The notes under the pieces were generated by a model, which was not told the DNA's origin, ran no database searches, and saw only the letters and a list, made by a program, of their open reading frames with translations. Both the position numbers and the translations under genes were made by a program. A DNA stretch of 64,000 bases. Origin: Falciphora oryzae (taxonomy: Eukaryota; Ascomycota; Sordariomycetes; Magnaporthales; Magnaporthaceae). The DNA lies in assembly GCA_000733355.1 (NCBI GenBank), contig JNVV01000049.1:76742-140741 (forward strand), written 5' to 3'. Below, in pieces: positions 43,787 to 54,382 of this stretch (its first letter is position 1; the number at the start of each line of letters is the position of its first letter).

Positions 43787-45320
43787 TTAGCCAACCTCGA
43801 TACAAGAGTATATTGATTCCTGATCAGAATCTTCCGCTCTTTCAGACGCTGTATCATTTGCCTCCTGAACTTGCCCCCTTGCTTCTGCAACGCGCCGGAT
43901 ATTCACGAAGGTTTCGTTGGGATCCGGTGCCACCCTCCTTTTTTTGCGAGGCCGCTGTTCCTCCAATTCGGGCTCCAACCGCCTAATTTTTTGATAGGCC
44001 GTAGCTAATTCGAAATTACGCATTTCGTAGCCTTTTTGGACTTCCGGAGGAAAAGTCGGGCCGTGGGGCTTGCCGGAATCCGGGCCTTGAAGGTGCTAAT
44101 TTGGGAGGCCAATTCTCTGGTCTGCTTGGGAGTTTCCCAGGGCACCTGGGGCAGCAGGACAGGGACTTTTGAACGTTGTTTAGCCCTGTTATCATCTGCA
44201 GATTGTTGAATTCCGGCTCTCTGGCTGTTTTGGTTAGAGTTTTCGAGTAAAAGTCGGTTCGATAGGGGTTTTCGGATATTCCGGGGCCAAAGGCCCGATG
44301 CCCGCCACCCCGACTTGATTATATAAGGGGTAAGGGCTTGTGGTCTTGCAGAGGCATAGCCCTGCAAAAATAAACGTTTTCTCACTACAGTTGAGCAGGT
44401 AAATAAAGCCTGGGATGTTGATCCACGTGATCTAGCGCGTGCATCCAGAAAGGGCCCACGCCTCGTGGAGCAGCAGGCCTAGGGGCCGTGCGCTCCCACG
44501 AGCCTGCAAAAGGGGATCTTGCGATCCCCTTCCTGTAACTAGATTCCTTCTTCTTCATGCATCAATACAAACACCTTTCCAGATCTATAGATCTTTGTTC
44601 TTTCTCATTGGAGATCTCCGAGCCGACAGGAGTAACACTCCTACCAACATGGGAGCCGGTTATTCTGCGGTAGGCCTGTTTGAGAGGGCTGAAAACGGAT
44701 AGATCCAAAGGCTGCAAAACGTGCGAGGAATGAGGGGGTAAATAAAGCAAAAAGACGTTGTTTTGGAAGCAAAGAGACATAAACTCTTTGGTTATATGGG
44801 ATCCGTGGCCATCTAATATCAAAAGCCAGCGTTCGGGGGTAGGGGGTTGGGTGCGAGGGAGAAAGACTTTTTGCAGCCATTCGATAGCCGTGCGATCCGT
44901 AGTCCACCCGCTATCCGTTGCAGTGAATTCCCAGCCTTTGAATTGGCCTAGATCCTCCGGAAACCACTGCTCCTGTACGTATTTTCCTTTGAAAATAATG
45001 AGGGGAGGAAGCGAGACCCCAGTGGCCGAGATGCATTCGATAAACGAAGTCCAAGTGCGCGTGCCGGGCTCTTTTCTTTGCAAAAGCCAGGCTTCCGCGA
45101 GGCCTAGAACGAGCCCGTTACCCGTTTTGCCCTCCTGGGCCGGCCCTAGCCGCTGAAAAGGCTCTTGTGACTGCCGGATAGGTAGGGCGCCTTTAAGTCG
45201 GTCTCGTAGGGTCGATCTCGGTATACCCCATAGTCGGGCGGCCCTCGCGATTGGGACCTTCGCCTGCACAGCAGCAACGGCCTGTTCGACCTCTTGTTCT
45301 GTATATTGTTTCTCTGGCAT
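43787..45320 (-). pseudogene. Pogo-type transposase, internally deleted and frameshifted
   Basis: Starts MPEKQYTEQEVEQAVAAVQA with a psq-type HTH (ARAARLWGIPRSTLRDRLKG). After AQEGKTGNGLVLGLAEAW the frame jumps into the DDE_1 domain: RTWTSFIECISATGVSLPPL, WLLILDGHGSHITKEFM (second Asp) and LPPHSSHVLQPLDLSVFSPL. About 100 residues normally found between, including the CENPB-type HTH and the first catalytic Asp, are missing. The coding sequence is then interrupted by a solo LTR, resumes (LQGYASARPQALTPYIIKSG) and has a 1-nt shift near 44015. Confidence 0.85.
44416..44649 (+). mobile_element. Solo LTR of the copia family
   Basis: 234 bp, same start and end as the LTRs at 27045 and 34576. Target duplication TGGGA (44411-44415, 44650-44654). 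The hairpin stem is kept while the loop is TTGC-type here (GGATCTTGCGATCC). Confidence 0.95.
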
Positions 45321-45452
45321 CTCAGCTTCAAAACGCAGAAAAAAGTAAGGAAAACAGATCAAAATTGATGGAATCCCGTAGAAAAGAAATACGTGCGAGG
45401 ATCTGACGATGTGGGACTGCGGGGTGGCGGACAGGGGGTCACCCGACTTACA

Positions 45453-45800
45453 CCTTTTGTAATTCACTTACCGCCTTTTGCTCATTCACCGCCTTTTGCT
45501 CATTCACCGCCTTTTGCTCATTCACCGCCTTTTGCTCATTCACCGCCTTTTGCTCATTCACCGCCTTTTGTAATTCGCTTACTGCTTTTTATAATTCATT
45601 TACCTTTTTGTAATTATTTTACCGCCTTTTGTTAACACCTACCGCCTTTCATACCTGCTTTTCTTATTTTTTTCAGCGCTAAAAAGTGCTGTAATTTTTT
45701 CACCGCCTTTTATAAACTTTCACCGTCTTTCATATAAATTTTTCACCGTCTTTGATAAAACTTTTTACCGCTTTTTGTAACTATTTCACCGCCTTCTTTA
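45453..45800. repeat. 18-bp minisatellite
   Basis: Five perfect copies of CCTTTTGCTCATTCACCG at 45474-45563, with increasingly degenerate copies on both sides. Starts next to the pogo P1 terminus. Confidence 0.93.
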
Positions 45801-46249
45801 ATCTTTTACCGTTACAACTTAAAGGACCAAGCTCCAGTGGTAAAGGTTTTGAACTTAAGGCCCTAGTGTGGCGAAGGTTTTATGCTTGCCACCCTAAGGA
45901 CTGGGACAGAGTTTGGAAGCCCGGTACGGATAAGAATAGCTACAAAAACGCAAGCAGGAGACCATACTGTTAAAATTTTTAAAGGGATTACTAAAGGGGC
46001 TACATAAGAAAGGGAGATTGCCCAAACAAGGAGGTTTGGGGGGCAAGCGACGGGACTGTAATGTTACGGCCGGAATAGGAGGGGAGAAGACCAACGGGCA
46101 AGCCACACGGAAGGACAAATATAGCAGACATAGCAGATATAGTAACCGATAGGACGGATTAATATGTTTGATATATATGCTATGCGATATAGCAGGTATA
46201 GCAAACATAGCAGGTAGTAACATAGGCAAAGGAAATAAGGATATAAGGG

Positions 46250-46571
46250 GAGGAGTCCCTTAGCATAAATAGTCCTCGATTGAGGCTTCGTTATTAGTTA
46301 ACTTAAGTTAGTTTTTGGATAACCTCTAAAGCAGCAATTAGACCATTATTTTCCAGCTCCTAGACCAATCCAAACCCTAGTTAATTAATCGATAAAACGT
46401 TGCTTAAATACCTTTCCTTAGGTGCCTTACCTTAGTAGCAGAACCCGTAATTATAACACGTAACTACCGTAACTAATCCTAATATACTATATTATTAATA
46501 CCGTTAAGTTGGACCTTTGAAATCTCCTTGCGAGAACTTTCTATTAGTGCCTTAGCGGCGCGTTACATTTA
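46250..46571 (+). mobile_element. Possible degraded LTR of family L2
   Basis: The stretch GACCTTTGAAATCTCCTTGC then GAGAAC near 46511-46540 matches the end region of the solo LTR at 19003-19529, and the end GCGTTACA resembles the LTR terminus. The 5' limit and target duplication were not found. Confidence 0.35.
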
Positions 46572-46591
46572 CCGCTTATTATAATACGGTA

Positions 46592-47300
46592 ACGTGGTCC
46601 ATCACCGAGTGGATCATATCACCGAGTGGATCACCGACACGCGTCTACGCGTCAATTGAACTTCATCCACGAATATTTCCACAACGAACAATGGCAAACA
46701 CAAGCGACGAAAGCAGGGTCATTTTGGCCCTTCATGCCATCAATTCGGATCCAAAATTGAGCGTCCGGGGTGCCGCCAAAATCTACGCGGTTAACTATTC
46801 GACTCTCGTCCGGCGCAAAAGCGGCCAACCTGCTCGACGCGACAGCGAGCCCAACTCTCGGAAATTGACGGAATCCGAAGAGGAGGCGCTTGTCAAATAC
46901 ATACTTGAGCTGGATTCTCGCGCGTTTCCCCCCCGGCCTTCTGGTGTTGAAGGTATGGCCAACCGACTGCTCGCCGAACGCGACGCGGGCACCGTCGGCA
47001 AGTGCTGGGTTGAGAGGTTCGTTAAACGCCGCGCAGAGCTCGGCACGCGCTGGATTCGAAAGTACGATTACCAAAGGGCCAAATGCGAAAATCCTAAGCT
47101 CGTTTCTGCCTGGTTCGACCTTGTGCGGAATACTGTAGCCAAATATGGCATCCTGGATGACGATATTTACAATTTCGACGAAACCGGCTTTTTTATGGGC
47201 ATGATCGCGGCCGTTATGGTTATTACAACATCGGAAGGCCGTGGTAAAGCAAAGCTGGTCCAGCCTGGCAACCGGGAATGGGCTATAGTCATCCAAAGGG
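46592..47300 (+). mobile_element. Pogo/Fot-type element P6, left part, truncated by gypsy LTR
   Basis: Begins after TA (46590-46591) with ACGTGGTCCATCACCGAGTG. Carries two 17-bp iterons (CACCGAGTGGATCATAT at 46603 and 46620), the same period and core as P3, P4 and P5. A transposase gene follows until the gypsy 5' LTR at 47301. No right end was found in the window. Confidence 0.85.
46691..47300 (+). pseudogene. Fot/pogo transposase, N-terminal two fifths
   Basis: Starts MANTSDESRVILALHAINSD. It has a psq-type HTH (LSVRGAAKIYAVNYSTLVRR), a CENPB-type HTH (LTESEEEALVKYILELDSR, CWVERFVKRRAEL) and the first catalytic Asp (IYNFDETGFFMG). It ends in-frame at PGNREWAIVIQ, where the gypsy LTR cuts it. 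The remaining DDE domain is lost. The open part has no stop, so it looks younger or less mutated than P1. Confidence 0.9.
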
Positions 47301-47585
47301 TGTCACACGGAAGAACCTGTGGACTCACCTAATCGGCCTCATAGAAGGACCGGGAACCGGTATAGGTGCCCAACGGCCCCGAGGCCCAAAGGCCGAAGGC
47401 CGGAGGGGCAGTGTGAATCATATACTCGATACTTCGCACGGATCACAGGGTGGTTTATATAAACCCTGCCATCTCCTATATCTTCCATAAGAGATTCCTT
47501 CTTCCTCAAGCATCTTTTAAGCCCATAAAAAGATTATCTGCAATATAAAAATCCTTTTCCAAGCCGTCTTTAACCCCTTATTACA
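47301..47585 (+). repeat. 5' LTR of the gypsy element
   Basis: 285 bp, about 94% identical by eye to 57939-58223. Most differences are C/T or G/A. Confidence 0.95.
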
Positions 47586-48005
47586 AATAATCTTTCTACG
47601 CTTTACCCCCTAACGGAAGCCTTACTATCTTTCCTCCTAAGCTCTGGAAAGGCCCTGTCAATCGGCACCCCCAAGCCCCAACTGTTGCCTTCTCTAGCGA
47701 ATAAAACCCTGGGGCCACACCACAAACATTTTAACTGTCACCGGTGTTCTCGAACGGGTAAAAGCGAAAAAAATATATAAAAGGGTCGTTTCACCCTCTC
47801 AATCGCCCTGGAGAAACCACGGGACTCCAAAAAAGGCCGGAAATTCTCCCTTGTACTTTTGGGATTTTACGCTGCCTAAAAATACAAAAAACCGGACCCC
47901 CTCATCTCGTCTGCAACGACATCTCCTTCCCTACTAAACGACTTTAGCATACCGGCTATAGAATCCCCTTTTTTGCCTAGCGATTCCGGTATACCTGCCG
48001 ATACC

Positions 48006-50300
48006 ATGCCGGCCCAATCTAAAAAAGCGGCCGGAAAAGCCCCTGAAGGCCCCTCCCGGTCTACACCGAGAAAACGTCAAAATACACCTATGCTCGACGA
48101 TTAAAAGGCACTTATCCTATATTCGGCACCCCCTTTCAGCATAGCCTTCGAACAACAAGCCCTTATATCCGTAGGACGCCTTTAGGATCCCCCGGGCTGG
48201 ATAACTAATATCCAGCGGGAATTTATTAGTACGCACGAAGCAATTTCGGCCCTATCCCGAAATGTAAGCCAGGAAATCCTCGCCGATCGGGAACAAATCC
48301 GCGAAATCAGGACCCATTACGACCACATCACTCACGCGTACAATACCGTTATCTCCTTATATAAAAAAAGCCTAATCGCTTCTGCCGAGTAACAAAAGGC
48401 ATTCCGGCAACGAATTATCGGAAAAAGCCAAGCATTTGCATAACAAATTTGGGCCACGGTCGCCACTTTGGCCGAAAAGCAACAAACCCGTTCGGAAGCC
48501 CTAATCCAGCTCCGGGACGTTATTTGGGCCTAACAAACCCACTTGCAAAACCTACAAGCACGATTTTCCACCTTCGAAAAGGGGGTTACTAACTAAGCCG
48601 TCGATAAAAATGCCCAAATCCAGGATCTCCTAACTAAAAAACATGTTTCGCCCGAAGCCCTTACCGAAGCCGAGCGACGCATACTGGCCCAAACTTACCA
48701 GTTTGTTAAAAACGCCGTACGGGAAAGCCGGCGGCTAGCAGCACAAAAAAAGCAGCCTAAATCAGCTACTATACTTTCGGCCTTGCAACGATCGTTTCAA
48801 CAACCTGGATTAAACCGAAGCTCTCCCCAAAACGTACCCGTCCCTACTAAAGAAAATAGGGCCGAAGTTAACACCGATATACTTCCGCCTTCCGCTTTTA
48901 AACAAACAAGCTCGATAGCGCGGGAACGGATCGTCGAATCAAACGCCGGCTTGCTAACCGCACAAATGGAACGGACCCTAAGGGATTCACAAACCCGAGC
49001 AAACCAAACCCGCACAAGCATTACGCCAAAACGGCCACAAAAACAACCCGCCGGTAATCCGGACTTTTCGGACTTTTCGGAATCGAATGATAGCGATAAT
49101 AACCTGCCACCGAAACCTCCTAACCTAAAGCCACGGCTGTTCCGATCACCCTCTCCGCTAAGCGATAGGGCCTCGCAACCCCCTATAGGAATTCCCTAAA
49201 GCACGGTTTTTATAGTTAACCCCGTGCAACTTAAAGCCCTTAGCGCTTTCGAAAGGGATCGCACCAAATTTAAAAACTAATGGTTCGTGGTACAAGCTTA
49301 TATAAACGCCTGCCCCTAAAGTTTTACGGGTGACCCGCACCGCATCACTTGGGTTAAGTCCCTTCTAAAAGGAGCCGCTTTCCAATGGCACGTAGCCAGG
49401 GCACGTTCATTGGAATCCATAAACGTTTAAAATTCCTAAAAAGGATACGCTTCGTTGCTGGAGGAGTACTATAAAGACCCTAACGAAAAACGAACTAATG
49501 CCAAAAAGCTCCGGTTTTTAAAGTATAACGGCGATATCGTCGGCTACCTAACGGAGCTAGGGCAATACAATATTACTACCCGATAAACTGGTACGACCTT
49601 CTGGGATTTCGTCCGATCCTCGCTACCCGAAGGTATCGCCGATTTGGTATATGCCAATAAAGGTCGAATCCCTACGAACGACGCCGAATTCCTCAAAGCC
49701 TTCTAAAAGGCAGGGATTACTTACGAGCAAAAGCTCGCAAATAGAGCTTCCATTAAGGCTTTAATACAAGGAACGGGCTAAAAGGAAAAGGGAAAAGACG
49801 AGCCCGCTTCGAATCAGGAGCGTTCGAACGCGGGCCGTCACCGCAGCAAGGGCTCCAAAGACAGGAACCCAAGTCCATCCTTAAGCTCCCGTTTCGGAAA
49901 AAAGGCCAACGATAAAAAAGCCGCCGACAAAAAGAACAACATTTAAACTACCACCAAATTGGCACTCGAAGGAATCGAATAACGCGATATCGACGCACGA
50001 AAGTTGGCTAAAGCCGACTGCTAACGCTGCGGAAAAGAAGGGCACCATACGTTAAAATGCTACGCCAAAAAGGACACTAACGGCAAGGAACTCCCTCCTA
50101 CACCAGCAAAAACGGCCGGTGCCAAATCCATTTTTAAACGCCTTGCAACGGACGAATAGGAGGAACAGCCACAGGCCAAAAAGGCTAAAATCGCTGGCCT
50201 CACTTCAAAAGCCCCGAACGAACCACGAATCTTTAAACTATTAAATTCGGAATCGGACGATGACTGTTAACAACCATCGACCGTCGCTGCTGCACGAAGG
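48006..50300 (+). pseudogene. Gypsy gag with zinc knuckle, RIP-damaged
   Basis: Starts MPAQSKKAAGKAPEGPSRST. It continues through coiled-coil and Ser/Pro-rich parts to a capsid-like region (WVKSLLKGAAFQWHVARA, LLEEYYKDPNEKRTNAKKL) and the knuckle CxRCGKEGHHTLKC near 50019-50061. More than ten TAA/TAG codons, nearly all where Trp or Gln is expected. Confidence 0.85.
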
Positions 50301-51406
50301 CCCTTAACGGATAGGGAATTCGCAAAGCCAATCCTTCGCATATACATACGGGCGAAGGGATCGAAGGAGATACCTGTCCGGGTCTTTTTAAACGGAGGCA
50401 GCGATACGAAAGTTATATTAAACAAAATAGCGAAGCAACTCCCGGGTCACCTGGTTGACAAAGCTATCCCTCGCGTGATAACCTCCTTTTTAGGGAAAAT
50501 CGAACCAGAGGCCGGAAAGCAACTAGTCGTCGACGTTACCCTCCGGCACAAAACGCACTATTTTACGGAAACGTTCGAAATTAGTCCTACGGATCCAGAT
50601 TGCGATATTATCCTGCCTTTCGCATAGCAAAAGCAACACCTACTGTTAGGATTACTGGATCGCGACTTTCGGGATATCCGGATGGATTCGGACAAATGCC
50701 GGAAGTGCAAGAAGCCCCGGGCCCGAAAGCTATAGGATTTACAGCCGTTTAAAGGCTTACGCTATCGGGAAAATATAAAAACAATCGAGCCCGCGATTAT
50801 TACCGCTATTAAATACGGGCACGGTATCTTTTCCCTTAAGGAAGTAACCAAAGCAAATTCGGACGGCTTTAAATCGATGCTATAGGAATTTAGGGAATTT
50901 TTCCCTATTATAACGGAAGCGGCTGCTACTCGTTTTTCCGATTATTAGCCTTGGGATTACGAAATTTACTTTAAAAAAAGGAGCTTAATTAACCCATGGC
51001 CCTTTGTACCTAATAAGCTAAAAGGAATTGGATGTCCTAAAGCCGTGGCTGGAAAAGCAGGTACGAATCGGTCGGGCCAGGCCATGCAAAACTGCTAACA
51101 GTTCGCCCCTTATATTCGCAGAAAAGAAAGACCCCCTCGATCCCTTAAGGGTGGTGGTCGACTACAGGGACGTAAACGCTAAAACGATTCCGATTCGGTG
51201 CCCTATCCCGCTTATTACGGAGCTCCAAAATCGACTTCGGAATGCCAAATGGAAAACGAAAATCGACCTCAAAACTGGGTTTAACTTAATTTGGATAAAA
51301 AAAGGGCACGAATGGCTTACGGCCTTCCGCTGCAAATACGGCGTTTTCGAGTTCACGGTTATGCTAATAGGCCTTATCAACGCCCCCGCCACCTTCCAAA
51401 ACATAA

Positions 51407-54203
51407 GAGGCTCTTCCGGGCCACACTCCCTTTTTGCTCGTTCACCCACCCCCGCACCGATATCGGGCCGCATGGACCTTTTGGTAGCGCACGCACCCAA
51501 ACGAACATGGGCTTCAATGCACGGAGGGGGGCAGATACGTTATAATAGAAGGGAAGTAAATAAAGTAAATAAAAGCTATCGCCACGTGCAATATATAAGC
51601 AAAAGTAAAAAAACGTGGTGTTGAACCGTTGCAATATAGGGAAACAAATTTAAGGGCACAGCGTTGAAGCCGTATATCTAGGGGTGCAGCGAGGCCTAAG
51701 GACTCGCAAAGGGATCAACAAACTCCTCCAAAGACGAGGCTAGAGACGAGGCTACCTCTCGAGCCGGCGTTGAGGCCGGCGTTGAAGGTAGGGAGGTGCC
51801 GAGGGTAACTACAGGACCCCCGCCGGCGTCAGATTCGTCCCGTGCCTGCAGGGAAGCGCCCAACTCGTTTTGGGAGTAATCCCGCTTGGCACCGGCCGGG
51901 ATACCCGTGCGGGCCCGCCCTCGAGGCCGTACCGCCGGCGCCTCGTTACCAAAGGGGCCGGCGCCTAAAGGCCGGCCTTTCCTGGTTCCAACCGGCTCTG
52001 TAACTCGTGATAGGGGATCCGTTACAAAGCGATTATTAGGGTGCAGCCAAAAGTCATCTACAGCGCTAATCTGTAGGCCAGGGACGTTCGGATCACGGCG
52101 TTGAGCCTCGTGGAGGGCAATAAGCTCATGGGGACAGGGCAGGCCGTATTGTGCACGCGTAGAGCCAGCGCAAGGGCCGATATCTAGGCCGTGCGGGTGC
52201 AAGCGGGAGGGGATCGTTGAGAGGGCGAGGCGGTTAATTTGCTCGAGGAGGGTAAAGCACCACAACGAGGCTCGCAAAGAGAGATCCCCTGCCCACGAAC
52301 GGCCGGCAAAATCCCACCTAACGCGATCTAGGGACCTCTGTTGGCGCTCTGTAAAAGCCGTGATTCTGTGCCTCGTTTGCGTGCGAGTGGCCTGCTCAAG
52401 TTGGGCCAACGTTGAGCGAGAGGATAGCTCGTAGGTTTTGAGGGATCCGTTGTTACTTTCGACCCCGGCGGTGCTGATCGCGCCCCTGTTAAGGTTGTAC
52501 TTCGTATAACAACAGGCCCACTGCCGTCGGGCAGGCCAGACGCGTTGTTGCAGGTAGTTGATCAACTTCGTCTGCTCAAAAAACTTTCCGACAAGCTAAT
52601 CCATGGCCTTTTTATGCGCCCGACGGTCCCGGACATAAACAACGTGCTTCCACAGGGTAAAAAAGCCGTCCGGTTGTGCGGAACGTCGCGAGGGACGTGT
52701 TGGTAGGCATCCAACCCTTAGGCAGATCGGATATGCCGGTGGCTGTTGTTAAGGGCTTGCAGATCGTCAGCCTCGTCAGCCTCGCCTCCCCCCTCGCTTT
52801 GGGAGTCTGGATCCGGCGACCTCTCCAGGGCCTCTACAGCGGCCGATCTGCACCATTTCTTTTTTATTTAAAGCACGACGTCGGCGTTTATATGATATAC
52901 GCACAACTGCATCTTTGCGAAGGGAAACGCCGCCTCAAAGGCGGCCCGTATGCGGCCGTCTTGATCGGTAAGGGCGACTTTTGGCGGGGGGATCCCTTTT
53001 GTTGTAAGGAAGCCGCGGAGGCTACCAAACACCCAAGCAAACGTCTCTTCGGTCTCGTTGTTGATTAGGGCCCAAAAGACCGGCACCGTTGTGCGCTCGT
53101 TGGTAGTGATTACCACCGTCAGAAGATGCAGATTGTTGCGGTTCGTTTTGTAGGTAACGTCGATTTGGAAGCAGTGCGGGTTGGCTTGAAGGAATGGGAG
53201 GGCATTTTCGTAGGCCCAGGCGGCGCCGGCAAAGGTAGTAGTTGTTTCTGGGTCTCGACGAAGGAAATCGGGCGGGTTAAAGGCTTTAAACACCACCTCC
53301 AGATCCTCCAAGGCACGCACAAAAGCCGCGGCAGGCCGGTAGCCGTCAACAGTGCCTTTCCGGTAGGCCGCCCTGTATCTATATAACGAAGGGAGGTCCC
53401 AATCGAGTTTGGGAAAGCGGCGGCGGGCGAGGTCGAGGATCGATCGGGTACGGATAGTAGCGTCTTCAAACAACGGCTTGAGATAATCCCAGTGCCTCTC
53501 GCGGAGTTGGCTCGCCCGCTCTCGAACGGAGGGCGTCATGGCTTCTGCAGGGAGGGGGCCGTGGCCTTCGTAGGTAGACCCAAGCATCCTAACGCTCCAA
53601 AGCCCTCCGTTGGCCGCGAGGCGCTGCAAAAGAAAGCCGTATTTGCAGTTGGTAATTTAGGAGGTTTGTGTGCGAAGTCGAAGGGCCCGGCAACCGGTAG
53701 GCCGCTGCCGGAAAAAGCACCCGGATTGGAGCTTTTTGAGGCCTTGGGAGTCCGACCATGATCGCACGGTAGAGATCTTAATACCCTGCGAGATACAAAA
53801 GGCGTCAAGGGCGTTAGCTAACGCTTCGTAGTTAGGGTAGAGAGTTGAAAGGGCGTCGGTAAGCTCGGCGTGCCAGGGGAGGCCGTTCCAGTGCGTGGGA
53901 CCGGCCGCGGCTGGGACCGCCTCGTTGGGAGCCTCGTCGGGAGCCTCGTCGGGAGCCTCGTCGGGAGCCTCGTCGGAAGCCTCGTCGGAATCGTCACTAG
54001 AGATGACGATAACCTCGTTTTCGTTCATGGTGCCGGCGTGCACGTTGTTATTTGTGATTGAATGGATTAAAAATGCTCAAAAGTTACGTTTGCAGGCTAA
54101 ATTAGGTGGGGAGCGAAACCGGAACGCACAGGCGTTGCACGGGCCAAAAAAGTGGGTTGGGTGGGTGAACGAGCAAAAAGGGAGTGTGGCCCGGAAGAGC
54201 CTC
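51407..54203 (-). mobile_element. MULE transposon, 2797 bp, with 8-bp target duplication
   Basis: About 46-bp terminal inverted repeats starting GAGGCTCTTCCGGGCCACAC. Flanked by AAACATAA (51399-51406, 54204-54211). Inserted in the gypsy RT between ATFQN and MNHIF. Carries a MULE transposase gene on the minus strand. Confidence 0.95.
51696..54028 (-). pseudogene. MULE-type transposase with few lesions
   Basis: N-terminus (54028) MNENEVIVISSDDSDEASDE with repeated DEAP units, then FAR1-like YEALANALDAFCISQGIKIS. A frame break near 53657 leads to the DDE part: HCFQIDVTYKTNRNNLHLLT (first Asp), NNETEETFAWVFGSLRGFL, VALTDQDGRIRAAFEAAFP (second Asp) and MQLCVYHINADVV (C-x2-H). Stops occur at about 52866 and 52590. 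The C-terminal frame 52565-51696 has AGVESNNGSLKTYELSSRS and a Pro/Ser-rich tail ending EEFVDPFASP. This is the MULE domain family, not hAT. Confidence 0.88.
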
Positions 54204-54382
54204 AAACATAATGAACCATATCTTTATGGACCTTATCGATACCGGGCTCCACGTGTATTTGGATAACCTCCTAATATACGCAAAAACCAAAGAACAACAC
54301 GATAGTTTGGTAAAGGAGGTGCTTCGCCGCCTTACTAAACACAACCTAACCGTAGCCCCTCGCAAATGCGTCTAGGGGGTAC

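Larger units (their letters stand above)
43702..45448 (-). mobile_element. Pogo/Fot-type DNA transposon P1 (contains a solo copia LTR)
   Basis: 27-bp perfect terminal inverted repeats starting AGTCGGGTGACCCCCTGTCC. Flanked by TA (43700-43701, 45449-45450). A 234-bp copia LTR interrupts it. Confidence 0.93.

Noticed and set aside
45453..45800. Possible CRISPR-like array
   Set aside because: Units are tandem with no spacers; it is a minisatellite in a eukaryotic genome.
45752..45973. Plus-strand frame with LVWRRFYACHPKDWDRVWK
   Set aside because: Short, begins inside satellite sequence, no recognisable family.
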